A DNA stretch of 64,000 nucleotides, from positions 2,407,501-2,471,500 of the forward strand of contig NC_087387.1 in the NCBI RefSeq assembly GCF_963675165.1. The letters run 5' to 3'. Position numbers and translations under genes: made by a program. Shown here one piece after another: positions 22,801 to 32,900 of this stretch (its first letter is position 1; each line of letters starts with the position of its first letter). Source of the DNA: Halichondria panicea (Eukaryota; Porifera; Demospongiae; Suberitida; Halichondriidae). The notes under the pieces are model-generated. The model made no database searches and was not told where the DNA came from. It was given only the letters and a program-made list of their open reading frames with translations.

Positions 22801-24705
22801 GGAGAGGGGCATGTGTGAACCAGTTGAACGGAAACTAAGAGTGCTTAAACATACCTACATGTATACGTAACACTAGAAACAACCCAAAAAATCAAAATTC
22901 AGTACAAACATCAGGGAGCATCTCTTACCCGTATTCTGTTGACTGCCCCGCTGTGTTGAATCATAACTGTTTCCAGGACAGGCTCGTCATCTTCCAGCTC
23001 GTCTTCACTGTCACCTGAATGTCATTGTGACTATCATATGATATTGACATGGATATGGACTCACTTTCGGTTTGCTTGTCTGTCCTAGTCAACTGAGACA
23101 TCTTCAACAGAATGACAAAGTTCTGCTTCTTGGACTCAGCCTTATGTGTGATGAACAGTATGCATGTAGCTCTTCCATTATAATTATCAAGCACACAAGC
23201 GCTACAGAAAGCTAGTTGCAAAAGAAGCAATTGTTGGCAAATTTGAATTTAGCCCTATAGTTTCTAGTTAACTTTCTATAATAGATGACATGCAGGGATG
23301 TGCTCACACTGGTCGGTATACTAACCTAGAAGGAGGCTTGACCTTAATTAACTAATTAAGATCACTGATTAATTTTCTTGTTTCTTCCTAGTTAGTAGAC
23401 ATACTTCTAGCCTGCTTGCCGCAGAGCACTGACTGTCAGTGCAGTGACCCTACCCAGAGTGGGGCTCATAGTAACAATCTCCAAACACTTTTAGCCTATT
23501 TTTCAGGGGTGGTAATTTGCCAATTTTGCCGGCTTGGTCTCGAGGCTAGCACCAGAGCACTGATTTGTATCTTTGGGCAAATGAAAAGTAGCGTTTTAAG
23601 GGCAGATTGGTATGGTGATTAGTTGCAAACACTTGGTCCTGCATGGTTCCAGCCACTTTGGTACATGTACTATAAACCACCAAAGACAATAATCTCTATT
23701 AGACAAAAAATAACCACCTCGTTAGGCCTATAATTAACAGTTCACTGAATGTGTGTGTTGATTGGATGGAAAATAACCACGTCCCACTTTAAAAATTCTG
23801 GGCACATCACAAGACATGACTTATTTATTACTGCACCTGTGTCCCCGCCACAAGGTAGGCAGTCATGGGGTAGCTGCTTCTGTTGTCCCCTAAGGAGTCA
23901 CGGAGGATGTCAAAACTGAGACACGGGGAACCAGTCTGAGCCTATAGGAGGAAGTGTGCGCGTGTAGAGAGGGGGTTATTGTGAAGGAGTTGTGCATGTT
24001 GTGTGTGCAGATTTATAAGGATAACTCGCTAAGATAATTATTGGTTGACTATTATAGGCCTGTTCCAATTCAATTACTAGTTTAGCATAGCTATGACCAT
24101 GCACTTCCAGAGCAGTCACTCATCAGTCGATCGGCTATAAGTTAATTTACACCAAAATTAATAATCATTAACATTTTATATTTCGATTTAACAACAAAGG
24201 CTATTCTTTGTACTGTGCATGCGCAGTAGGTGACCTTTGACCCAACATGCTAACTCTAAAACACAGTCGGTCGAAAATAAATAAGTGATGTTAAACTAGT
24301 AATTGGATTGGAGAGGCCTTATCGGATGTTATTGTGTATGTTCGTATAAACTCACAGCATGGTACATGTGGTATGCAGAGCTATCATGAACAAGCTCCTC
24401 CCCCTCCTCCAGCGGCTTCCCGGGTAAGTATACCTCCTCAGCAGTATCAGTAGCACCAGACTCAACAGCGTCACCACCCTCATTGTCCATTTCTATGGTT
24501 TCCATTTCATCCCCTGCAGATATGTGTACAAAAAATGGCACACCTAAAGTTGAGGTCTACAAAAAGTATTTATATTGGAATACCTGTATGTACCTGATTG
24601 CTCTACATTCTGCTCTTCTTCATCCATGTTGACTTTTATGATCTTCGCTTCTTCGACTTCCAAACGTCCACGTGTCTTCCTTTGGGGTAAAGTGTTATTA
24701 TTCAT
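16818..24705 (-). CDS. GRWD1: Glutamate-rich WD-repeat protein (GRWD1/Rrb1), 463 aa
   Basis: Nuclear WD40 protein; the yeast orthologue Rrb1 chaperones ribosomal protein L3 for 60S assembly, and vertebrate GRWD1 also acts as a histone-binding protein. Exons on the minus strand: 24594-24705, 24356-24513, 23837-23941, 23065-23140, 22929-23014, 22612-22785, 22222-22404, 21934-22130, 21592-21697, 16818-17012. Recognised from [14 protein letters not shown] near residues 60-75, the acidic stretch [13 protein letters not shown] blades with [41 protein letters not shown] and QWDLAVEKE, and the conserved C-terminus ending FKTISV. Length is close to human GRWD1 (about 446 aa). Intron 9 is 4.6 kb and full of repeats. 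Head to head with ZNF593 and tail to tail with the kinase gene. No AATAAA is seen after the stop; TATAAA near 16789 on the minus strand may serve. Confidence 0.95.
17150..17415. repeat. Dispersed inverted-repeat element, copy 1
   Basis: The text around AATAGTATGGCTACTCGTGC and TAACAAGCAATGGCAAGGAT matches the element at 56640-56950. Both contain ACGGCCGTGGC or its complement and TAATTGCACG words, in opposite relative orientation. It lies in GRWD1 intron 9 and is non-coding. Confidence 0.65.
17431..18318. mobile_element. Inverted-repeat element, ATAGATAGTAGAGGAA ends
   Basis: The 29-bp ends are inverse copies with one mismatch: left ATAGATAGTAGAGGAAAGGG, then ATTGGAAAC; right GTTTCCAATCCCCTTCC, then TCTACTATCTAT. 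The 888-bp interior is AT-rich with no plausible gene. It lies in GRWD1 intron 9. Confidence 0.7.
18387..18726. mobile_element. MITE with about 35-bp inverted ends
   Basis: Left GGTCTGACCAGGATCACATG, then ACAGAAGGAGCGTCT, is mirrored by right AGACACTCCTTCTGTCATGT, then GCTCCTGGTCTGAC. Non-coding; GRWD1 intron 9. Confidence 0.7.
18930..19505. mobile_element. pogo/Tigger-like MITE, copy 3, degenerate and interrupted
   Basis: It begins AGTAGACTCTCGCTATTCCG and continues like 10705-11150, but is more diverged, lacks its right terminus and contains another MITE at 18988-19207. It is older than copies 1 and 2. Confidence 0.75.
18988..19207. mobile_element. MITE, CAGGAGTGTATGAAGA family, copy 1
   Basis: A 220-bp element with ends CAGGAGTGTATGAAGAAGAG / CTCCTCTTCATACACTCCTG. 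The flanking bases GTACCGG occur on both sides (18981-18987, 19208-19214) and look like a 7-bp target duplication inside the older pogo-like MITE. A second, interrupted copy lies at about 46015-46848, and a bare hairpin of the two ends at 43861-43889. Confidence 0.75.
19763..20696. mobile_element. Inverted-repeat element with a nested GCAGGGATGAAAATAA element
   Basis: The outer ends are ATAACCAGGGTGTCATAC and GTATGACACCCTGATAACC. Inside, GCAGGGATGAAAATAA (from 19978) and TTATTTTCATCCCTGC (to about 20573) form a second inverted pair. Both elements lack recognisable transposase. Confidence 0.6.
20797..21460. repeat. Dispersed repeat, copy 1
   Basis: It begins near ATACCTCGGTGCGAATGCGC and shares a long stretch, including TTTGCAAAATAA, CGTTCTCGAG and GCTTCTAGTCA words, with 33447-34110 in a phospholipase intron. 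Here it lies in GRWD1 intron 9. Non-coding. Confidence 0.65.
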
Positions 24706-24778
24706 TGTTCGACCTTTTCCATTTAAAGTTTCAGACCACGTGGGATTATAGTAGAAGTAAAATCTGACAAAAGAAGAG
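24706..24778. promoter_or_regulatory. 73-bp bidirectional promoter with E-box, GRWD1 / ZNF593
   Basis: Only 73 bp separate the start codons of two divergent ribosome-biogenesis genes, so they must share a core promoter. A perfect E-box CACGTG is at 24737-24742, and a second lies 68 bp away inside GRWD1 exon 1 (24669-24674). CACGTG is the Myc/Max and USF site, and Myc control of ribosome-assembly genes is well established in animals. Actual binding is inference. Confidence 0.75.
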
Positions 24779-26078
24779 ATGGGTCGCTACAGAAGGAAGA
24801 GAATGCACAAGAACATCAAGGACATCAAAAAGAAGTACAAAACCAAGAGAAGAACCAAAGTGAGTGGTCACACCACCATGAACCATTATTCAGTCACTCA
24901 GACTCAATATTTGTATCTAGGGTTGGTCACCATGTACATAGATAGTTAAGTTACAAAATGCGTTGTGCAGTGCAGTGGGTTATGATGGTCAGGTGGCATA
25001 ATTACGGGGAAATTTGGCAATTTGGCAAATCAAGGTATTACGCACCTATCAATGCAAAGCCCCACTACCCCCCTCCCGGAACAAGGGGGGGCTTTGTAGG
25101 AGCTTTGTTAGCCCTGGGGGTGGGAACTTTGTAAAGTCAGTATATCATAGCTGTTTGTCTGTATACTAAAGTATTGCAATAATTATTGTGTTTAACTGTC
25201 ATGCCCTGGGGTTTTTTAGGGGTTTGTCAAATAAAATAGCCCCGGGGGAGAGTCCTTTGCACCTCATAATTGACAAAGCCCCCCCCCCCCCTGTTCCGGG
25301 AGGGGGGTAGTGGGGCTTTGCATTGATAGGTGCATTATAGGGTCGACAAAATTAATGTTTGACCTTGATATTCAGTCTCAGTATATCACACGAGATCAAT
25401 TACCTTGACTGCGTGTGAAACTGATATTTTCATCTCCACTCTTTATAGGACGTTGATCAGATCCATGATGACCTTCGGCCTGTTGTGGCCCCAGATCTGC
25501 TCCGTCAAGTAGTGGACCATGACCTCCCAGGCTCTGCCCAACACTACTGCATCACATGCGCGTACGTACACGTTTTGTATAACTGAATATCATCTCTAGG
25601 ATTTATTATAACGATATTAATCTATTGTTGTAATTATTATTTTTGTGCCATCCTTACAGACGCTACTTTATTGATGAGTCAGCGCTGAAGGTTCACTTCA
25701 AAAGCAAGCCACACAAGAGGAGGTATGTCATCTTGTAAAAGAGAAGTGTGTCAACCCTCTAACATCCTTAACACATTTTAGTGCAATACTGCATGTCTAT
25801 AAGGTAAAGCATCGCTTTTAATGTGAAAGTCATAAGACTATTGTATAAAATATGAAATCTCGCTCCCATACTCTCAATTCTTTGCCCCCCCCCCCCCCCC
25901 CCCTCCTAGACTACATGCCCTCAAGGAGCCGGTGTACACACAGAGAGAGGCTGAGATGGCAGCTGGCATGGGGAACTACATAATCAAACGCCCTGAGGTG
26001 GGTCTGTTCGACTCTATCATGACTGAAGTAAACTCAGACAAAGCTAGCGAGAAACTGAAAGAACTGTCGTTATCTTAA
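24779..26078 (+). CDS. ZNF593: ZNF593/Bud20-like zinc finger protein, 141 aa
   Basis: Small nuclear C2H2 protein; yeast Bud20 travels with and helps export the pre-60S ribosomal particle. Exons: 24779-24859, 25449-25561, 25660-25722, 25910-26078. Seen: a very basic N-terminus (MGRYRRKRMHKNIKDIKKKY), then DVDQIHDDLRP, the single finger CITCARYFIDESALKVHFKS with KPHKRR (C-x2-C-x12-H-x5-H), and the family motif YTQREAEMAAGMGNY. Length is close to human ZNF593 (about 134 aa). Intron 1 carries a MITE, and a run of about 20 C bases lies just before the exon 4 acceptor. Poly(A) signal at 26220-26225. Confidence 0.95.
25038..25336. mobile_element. MITE, GCACCTATCAATG family, copy 2 (ZNF593 intron 1)
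   Basis: Nearly perfect long inverted ends: left CGCACCTATCAATGCAAAGC, then CCCACTACCCCCCTCCCGG; right is the exact inverse ending GCATTGATAGGTGC. It is related to 2516-2817. Its ends are better preserved, so it is probably the younger copy. Confidence 0.8.
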
Positions 26079-26219
26079 TCAGTACTTTTTATGTGTATAG
26101 TAATACTGTTTGTTGATGGCATATCAGTTTGTTGATGGCACATGGTTTAAATGTGAAGTGTACATGTAAAAACTATATATATGGCATAAAAATGTATTGT
26201 GACTGTTAATTAGTGGTAT

Positions 26220-26225
26220 AATAAA
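26220..26225 (+). terminator. Poly(A) signal of ZNF593
   Basis: AATAAA lies 142 bp after the ZNF593 stop and 23 bp before the stop of the convergent RA-domain gene, implying abutting or overlapping 3' ends. Confidence 0.7.
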
Positions 26226-26247
26226 TTTTGTGATTTGTATATGGTTA

Positions 26248-29200
26248 TTACAAGTCTGATAGCCAACTTTTAGTTCTTCTTTGTTCTCTCTGTTGACTAA
26301 ATTTCCACATTTCTCTTCTTCCCTCTGACGATACTCGTTCTCTAAAGTCTGTCGTTGTAACACCTCCTAATGAGGAGTTAACTGTTCCCTCTCGAAGATT
26401 GCCGGCCGATTTACTTTCTACCAACACTGTCACCGGTCGGTAGTTGCTCTGGAATGTGTACAGCACCTCATCATCACTCGAATGTGCTTCTTCGATGTCT
26501 ATTATCTCTGCGGAATTGGTCACGTGATCTGACAGCTCTGTCATACGATTTACAGTGGCATTCATATCAGATTTCGATACCGATGCCAGGCTAGAATTAC
26601 TAGTTTTTCGAGAGTAACTTCGGAGATAGGTTGAGTCAAGACCGGTTGCTTGGATACTCCCGATAGAGGACCCCCTGTGCCTTCCTTGAGGACGTACTTC
26701 AAATACTCCATCCGAGTCTGTTCTACTGTGGATAACATGTAGTGGCACGGACAATGAGTGATCGCTGCTGTAAGAACTTTGTCTTGATCTACGATCTCTC
26801 AACGCATCAAGATCTGTTGCGATTTCACTGCCAATGGAGTGTGTGGAGCCGTGAGATAGAGTGGTACTGTTGCTTCCTATGCGAGTTAGTTTTGGTAGGC
26901 TATCTCCTCCTGAAAGGCGTAGGTTGCTAGTAGAGTGTCTTTGTCGAATTGCCTGAGCAGCTCTTTGTACTAAGTGGTCGCGAAAGGATGGAATCATTTC
27001 GCTACCTTCTTGCATGTGTAGCTGGAGATGGTCTCGTCTTACATGGAACGTGTGATGCCGTTTTAGTTTTAATTTTGGTGTTCTTTGTTCTTCGGAAGTC
27101 TTTTTTCTCTGTGGGGGTGATGATAGCTGAAATACTTTTTTCTCGGATTGAGGTCTCAATTGGTTTTCCAAGATATCATTGAGTGTGTCTGTCATGTCCA
27201 TAGCTGTGTTGTAGAGTGTGTTTCTAGAAAATGAGGGGTAGAGACTTGCACTGCAGTGATAGCGAGGGTAGACCACACATGTACTAGCAAATCTTACGTT
27301 CGAAAGGGTGTGTGTAGTTTTATACAATGGAGTTGATAATTGTTTCATGTTTGGCGCAGCATATGCTCCGTCCGCTTCTTCAAAACTTAGTTTAGGCCTT
27401 GAATTGTCATCTATGACCAATTTGTTTGTCGGTTTTGGAGTGAATATGAACTCTGGGAACCTCTTTTTAGCCGACTCCATTGGTGAGCAGATCAGTGGCC
27501 TCATAACTAGATCCTTTCCTCTCAATCTTTTGTTATTCGACTTGGGAGAATTTGTTCTTTGCTCTCCCTCTAATACTACTTTGTGCATGACTCCTAGCAT
27601 TCCCTGACTAACTGATTGCTGCATGAGTCTGCTCACATCTACCGTCGATGGACCCTCAACGTTATTGTGGTTATTGTTGTTTTCCAACTTAAGACTTTTG
27701 TTGGTTACTGGACCTTCCACATCGCTGCTGTTTAAGATTCGAGTATTCTGCTTTGCTGTAAAGAACATCTCATCAGCACTCAACTCTGAGGGACTGATAG
27801 ACAGTAGGAACGGGTCCATGCGTAGGTCTGTGGAGGGTGGTAATGGACCGTCAAAAAAAGAGGACTTGGAGTTGTATGTGTTAGGACTTGTGGGGGTACT
27901 TGGGACATCAATGTCGACCACTCCAGTGAATCCATTGTCTAAGAATTCCTGACTGGGGGACATTATCATGGCTGCAAAAAGATGACAGAAAAAAGTTTTG
28001 TGACTCATTTCATTGTCTTACATCATAGTGTTAGAGAAATACAATATCAGCAAAGATATCCTCCTACGTTCTTAAGTGCATATTATAGCTATATGGGACT
28101 TCCACTATTGAGTTTGTATTGTAAACGGATAGCTTGCATTGTTTGTTTATGTTGTGCATTGAGTATGTAGCAATCAACCATGTTATTACACACCAGTGTC
28201 ATACCTTGCATGGGATTTTCCTGAAACACATCATCAATGAGCGTTTCTTTTCTGCAGAGAGTGAAGGAGCATTTTGTCCCATCGTCCCATCGTGATTGGA
28301 TGTCATACACTCGATCGCTGTTCTCTAACAATCGTGAATAGCTCCCCTGATCACTCTCCTTTACCTACATGCATGTACGTAATTATACGTATATACACAT
28401 ACACGTAAACATACACGTATAAGTGAAATTATATACAGTTACCCCATGCACCATCCCCCACTCCTTCTCCCCGTCTTTATTTCATCAATATCACATGACT
28501 TAGAGCAATGCAGTATTGATTACAATATTGCGTTTAATTTTCGCTGTTTTCGAGGTTTAGCAATCCTTGCTATCCATGGACGCAATGTTATACCGCATAT
28601 AGAGCGCGGCATTATTTTATTCAACAAAATGTTTTTAGAGGCAAACGTTAAGTGCCCTGAAAATTTCGCGCTACATACATAATTATACGGTAAAACAATT
28701 ATATGTTGAGGAGACCATGGGAGTCGATTCAGGTTACTTAATACATTATAATACAAGAAACAGAACAAGAACTCTATAATTAACTGTTATCTGCTCCTGG
28801 TATATATACATGTAATGTGAACCGGAGCAAGTGACCTCCCGTTAAAACTTTATTGTACCTCAGTCAAATAGAAGTCACTAGGGTTTTGATCATCGGACTT
28901 GGCGTACTTGCCAACCAGTTTCACCACTACCTCAAATACTGTGGTGTACTTGGTAATAGGGAGAGTCTTGTAATAGATCTGGCGATTGAGAACCGTCGAA
29001 ACCACACGTACAAACTCCCCTTTCCGTTCATCAAAATAGCCATGCTGCATGAATGGTCACACAATTAGTGTAGGTCGTCATGAATTATAATGGTAGCATA
29101 TCACATGCAAGACAATTGAAATTATAACTTTACAGATTTTTACCATCGTCTCTTGATTAGATGCAGTAGCTGTAGCAGTGCCTTCTGCAGTATGGCTGCT

Positions 29201-29640
29201 TGTGAGTTGAGAGCTGGGTTGATTGCGTTTCTTTTTCTTTGAGCGTAGAAACCCTATAAATGACCTCCTACCAGACCGCGATACCTCTTCAGTGTCTGGG
29301 CCAGTACTGGACCTGTAGCTGCCTGTCAGACTACCAGACCTCTGGAAGCTGGTTAGAGAGTGGGTGGGGGTGAGAGGAGGTGCGATTTGTGGTGGCTTGG
29401 CAGCAAATGCCCTCGCAGATGTGTAAGAGTGTCTTCTCTTCTGTATACAGTATAGCCGATGAGTGAATCAGTTCATTTTATAGCTTAGACTGCAATAACT
29501 AGTACCAGCTATATAGAGTTTAAGCTTGCAGCTATGATTTTTCTAGTATACATGTAGCTAGTTGCATCTACTACATGTAGAACTGAATTGCTCACCTTTT
29601 TTCTCTCAAATTTGAACCCTTGTTTTTCCAAAGAAGCCAT
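26248..29640 (-). CDS. Ras-association (RA) domain protein with long disordered C-terminus, 803 aa
   Basis: Exons on the minus strand: 29596-29640, 29144-29440, 28859-29044, 28205-28364, 26248-27971. The N-terminus is Ser/Arg-rich with a basic patch (RSKKKKRNQ, about residue 82). Residues about 118-222 look like an RA domain: a basic strand (VVSTVLNRQIYYKTLPI), a helix, then FYLTEV, VYDIQSRW and the final strand CSFTLCRKE; RA domains bind GTP-loaded Ras or Rap. The remaining ~570 residues come from a single exon, are rich in Ser/Thr/Asn and appear disordered, with several RxxS/SP sites suggesting kinase or 14-3-3 contacts. No DIL, PDZ, PH or catalytic domain is visible, so I do not assign it to RADIL, afadin or RASSF. 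It diverges from the phospholipase C gene across 316 bp. The RA call is by eye. Confidence 0.8.
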
Positions 29641-29956
29641 CCTGCTGCAAGCTCACAACTTCAGGTACTAGATCTATAGCTGCTAAGTTTCATTGGCATA
29701 TTAAAATGGCACAGGAGTCGATTGTCATGTCCAGCTCTCAGCTAGCTGCTACGCCCCCTCGCTGACAGACACTGTGGTCCAGACACACCCCTACTCCCCC
29801 ACACTGTTTGGAGGCGACAAAAATCAACAAAACATTTGGGTAGGGCAACATTCCTGTGGGTTTTTTGCTCTGCAAGGCTTCTGTACTTTCACCCTTTTTT
29901 CATTGAGGAGAAGCTGTCTTTTGTACGACAACTTAACTGCAACGTGTTTAGCAATC
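29641..29956. promoter_or_regulatory. 316-bp divergent promoter region, RA protein / phospholipase C
   Basis: The start codons of the RA gene (minus) and the phospholipase gene (plus) face away from each other across 316 bp. The region is C-rich in the middle (CACCCCTACTCCCCC) and shows no obvious TATA box. The phospholipase ATG sits in a good context (GCAATCATGG). Confidence 0.6.
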
Positions 29957-32900
29957 ATGGCGGATAGCGAGCAACCTACTGACAACTGGGTATTGGTGGA
30001 CGACCCAGAGAAACCAGCTGCAGAAGAGTAAGTTAAAACTGAAGCTTAGGCCTAATTGCACAATGAATGTATGAAACTATGTCAACACTATAAATTAGCT
30101 AGCCACATGCATGTATGTACGTACATAGTTAAAGCATGTATTACTTGTAGCAAATTACTAGTATAGTAGCATGCATACAGCTACAGTATTAAACAACCAT
30201 AATTAAGTGACTAACGAGATTGTCTAGTTCTGCTGTATCAATCCCATGCTATGCTTGCATTTCAATTCGAAGGCAAACAGTTACAAGACTCAATGCTGCA
30301 AAAGCGCATATCATAATTACTAGAAAGTTCGAATATAAAAACCTTTGCGAAGGAGCAGAAAATTTGACACTAATTTTTGGCGTTCTGGCAAGGATCGTGA
30401 TGTCATACAAGTACTGGTGTAGGGTAGGCTTTTGCAATTTTATTTTTGCGAAGCGATGAACACAAGTAAAATTATAATGCTCACAAAGCATTCCAGTAAT
30501 ATGGCACTGTAATATAATCATGGATTGCTGGCGTGTGTAGTTTGGTCATGAATGATCTCAGCACCTTCTTAAAAACTTGTGCAATCTAACGGACAATACG
30601 TTTGGGTCACCTTTTGCTATAAGGAACAGCATACAACGTGCCAAATGTATGTCATGCCACTTGCATGCGTTATCAGTGGACTGATCTATATTTGGGGTGT
30701 CTTGTCCGTACTAAAAATAGTTGGTGAGGCACAGCTACCCACAGTGTTGCACACAATGCAATTGTATTGTCGTCTAATTGTATTGTTAGTTGGGATAATG
30801 CATAAGGGTACATTTCCTGGGAGTTGCATATATAGCATAATGTACATTTATATAATACGGTGGCGTTGATGTTTGGCCTAAATTGAAAGTAGATAATCGT
30901 TTATCTGAAATCTTGTGTTGTTGTTGTTGTTAATGATCTAATACTGCATGGTTTTACACGTATGTTCTGTCTCCGCACACTCTAGGTCCCCTGCTGAATC
31001 TGCCCCTGCAGAACCAGAGCAGCCAGCAGAACCGGAACCCGAACCAGAAACAGAGCCACAACCTGAACCCGAAGCAGAGCCTGAGCCTCAACCCGAAGCA
31101 GAGCCTGAGCCTCAACCCGAAGCAGAACCTGAGTCTCAACCTGAAGCAGAGCCTGAGCCTCAACCCGAAGCAGAGCCTGAGCCTCAACCCGAACCAGAGC
31201 CTGAGCCACAATCCGAACCTGAACCTGTTGAGCCGGAACCCAAAGCAGAACCTGAGCCCGAGCCAGTTGAAGATAAGCCTGCAGATCCTGAACCAGCTCC
31301 TGTGGAATCAGAGCCTGAGAAACCAGTAGAGCCAGAACCTGAGGCTGAACCACAACCTAAAGTGACTGAAGATAAACCAGCTGAGCCTGAACAAGAACCA
31401 GAGCCCCAATCAGAACCAGCTGAGGACAAACCAGCCGAAGACAAGCCAGCTGAGGACAAGCCAGCTGAAGACAAGCCAGCTGAAGAAACTGAAGTGACAA
31501 TTGAGGTGGAGATTGGCGGAGGTTCTGAAGAGAAAGAAGTTGAAGTGCTTCCTGAGCCTGGAGACGAAATACACTGTACGTTCCCCCTTCCAACACACTC
31601 ACACATGCACACACATGCACACACATGCATTTTTACATGTAACTGCACCTCATTTTAATCCTGGTGTTAGCTACTAGCAATGAATATACTGATTATATGC
31701 CGCTTCCTTGGTAACCATATCAGTAGTGTTAAAGCAATAGAGAAGTGTAAAAAGGTCAATTTGTAAAGACATGTAAAGATTGAACAAGCAGAAGCAGCAA
31801 TGGCTACCCATTCTGACAATCCAAGCACATGTAATTTATATTTTATGATGCATGTGTACTAGTCACACTGTATGCTCTAACAGTTACACCCCTTACAAGT
31901 TCTAACCTGCATGTGCCATCATGTCCATGCATGCACATGTACTTATGTGTATACATGCATGTAGTTCATTAGCTAGCACCTTTGCAAATGTGCCCTGTTG
32001 CTACATGTATAACTATCCAATCCAGTACTGTGTGGACCTCCGATGTGCCTGTTTCTAACTATGTGTATGCTCCCCATTATACAGATGGCTCCTACATTCG
32101 TCTGTGTCAGGTTGGATCGGACATGACCAAGGTCAAGAAGAGCAAGGGGTTCCCTCGCCAGTACAAGCTTGAGAAAGACCTCCTCTCTATTGTCTGGGAC
32201 TCCAAACACAAGGCACTTAGCAAGGCAAAGAGTAAGTCTGTCCCCTAGTGAATGCATGTCTTATATATGCTTTGTTGGTTACTCGAAGTTTGCATTTCAG
32301 GCATGATAATTATTGATGCTTTTCCGGGCTTGATGGTGTGTGTTTTGCGGGCGTGGTTATCTGTTGATGTCATATAAAGGGGCCGTACGCATATTTTACA
32401 GTACATAATATACTTTATAGACACTGCTTAGGAAGTTTCTACATGATATAGAAGCCCTGAAGGACTGGTTGTAGAATCCCCAATGTACATTAGTAATATT
32501 TGTCGGTATTTGTCTACTCATCTATAATTATATTACATGATTTTCCAATATACAGTAGAAGTGTTACTTGAAGATGGTTTTCTGCAGCTATGAAAGCTGT
32601 TAATTGCCAAATTTCTAAGTGGTTAGCAAGCTTATAATAATTATGCTAGTCCTTCAATAGGTATCCCCATAATTATACCACATTATTTTATTGTGCCTTA
32701 ATTTCTGGCCGTGAAAGTTATCACATGCCACACAAACGATGTTTGTATGTCCTCATGCTATTGGTAGCAGCACAGTGCACTGCTGATATGATGCATCCAG
32801 AGGAGGTACGACACTTGATTAGGCTTGGTCACGTGCAAAATTCCACAGTAAAGCCATTGTTGCATGTGACTAATTAACTCAATTTTAGCCTAATCGAGGT

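Noticed and set aside
16818-24705. PWP1 as identity of the WD-repeat gene
   Set aside because: The N-terminal [14 protein letters not shown] motif, [11 protein letters not shown] blade and FKTISV end fit GRWD1, not PWP1.
26742-27952. Plus-strand open frames of 60-109 codons opposite the RA gene
   Set aside because: Antisense shadows of the single large coding exon 26248-27971.
30954-31648. Several long minus-strand open frames opposite the Pro/Glu-rich region
   Set aside because: Low-complexity antisense of PLC exon 2; no start, splice or homology support.
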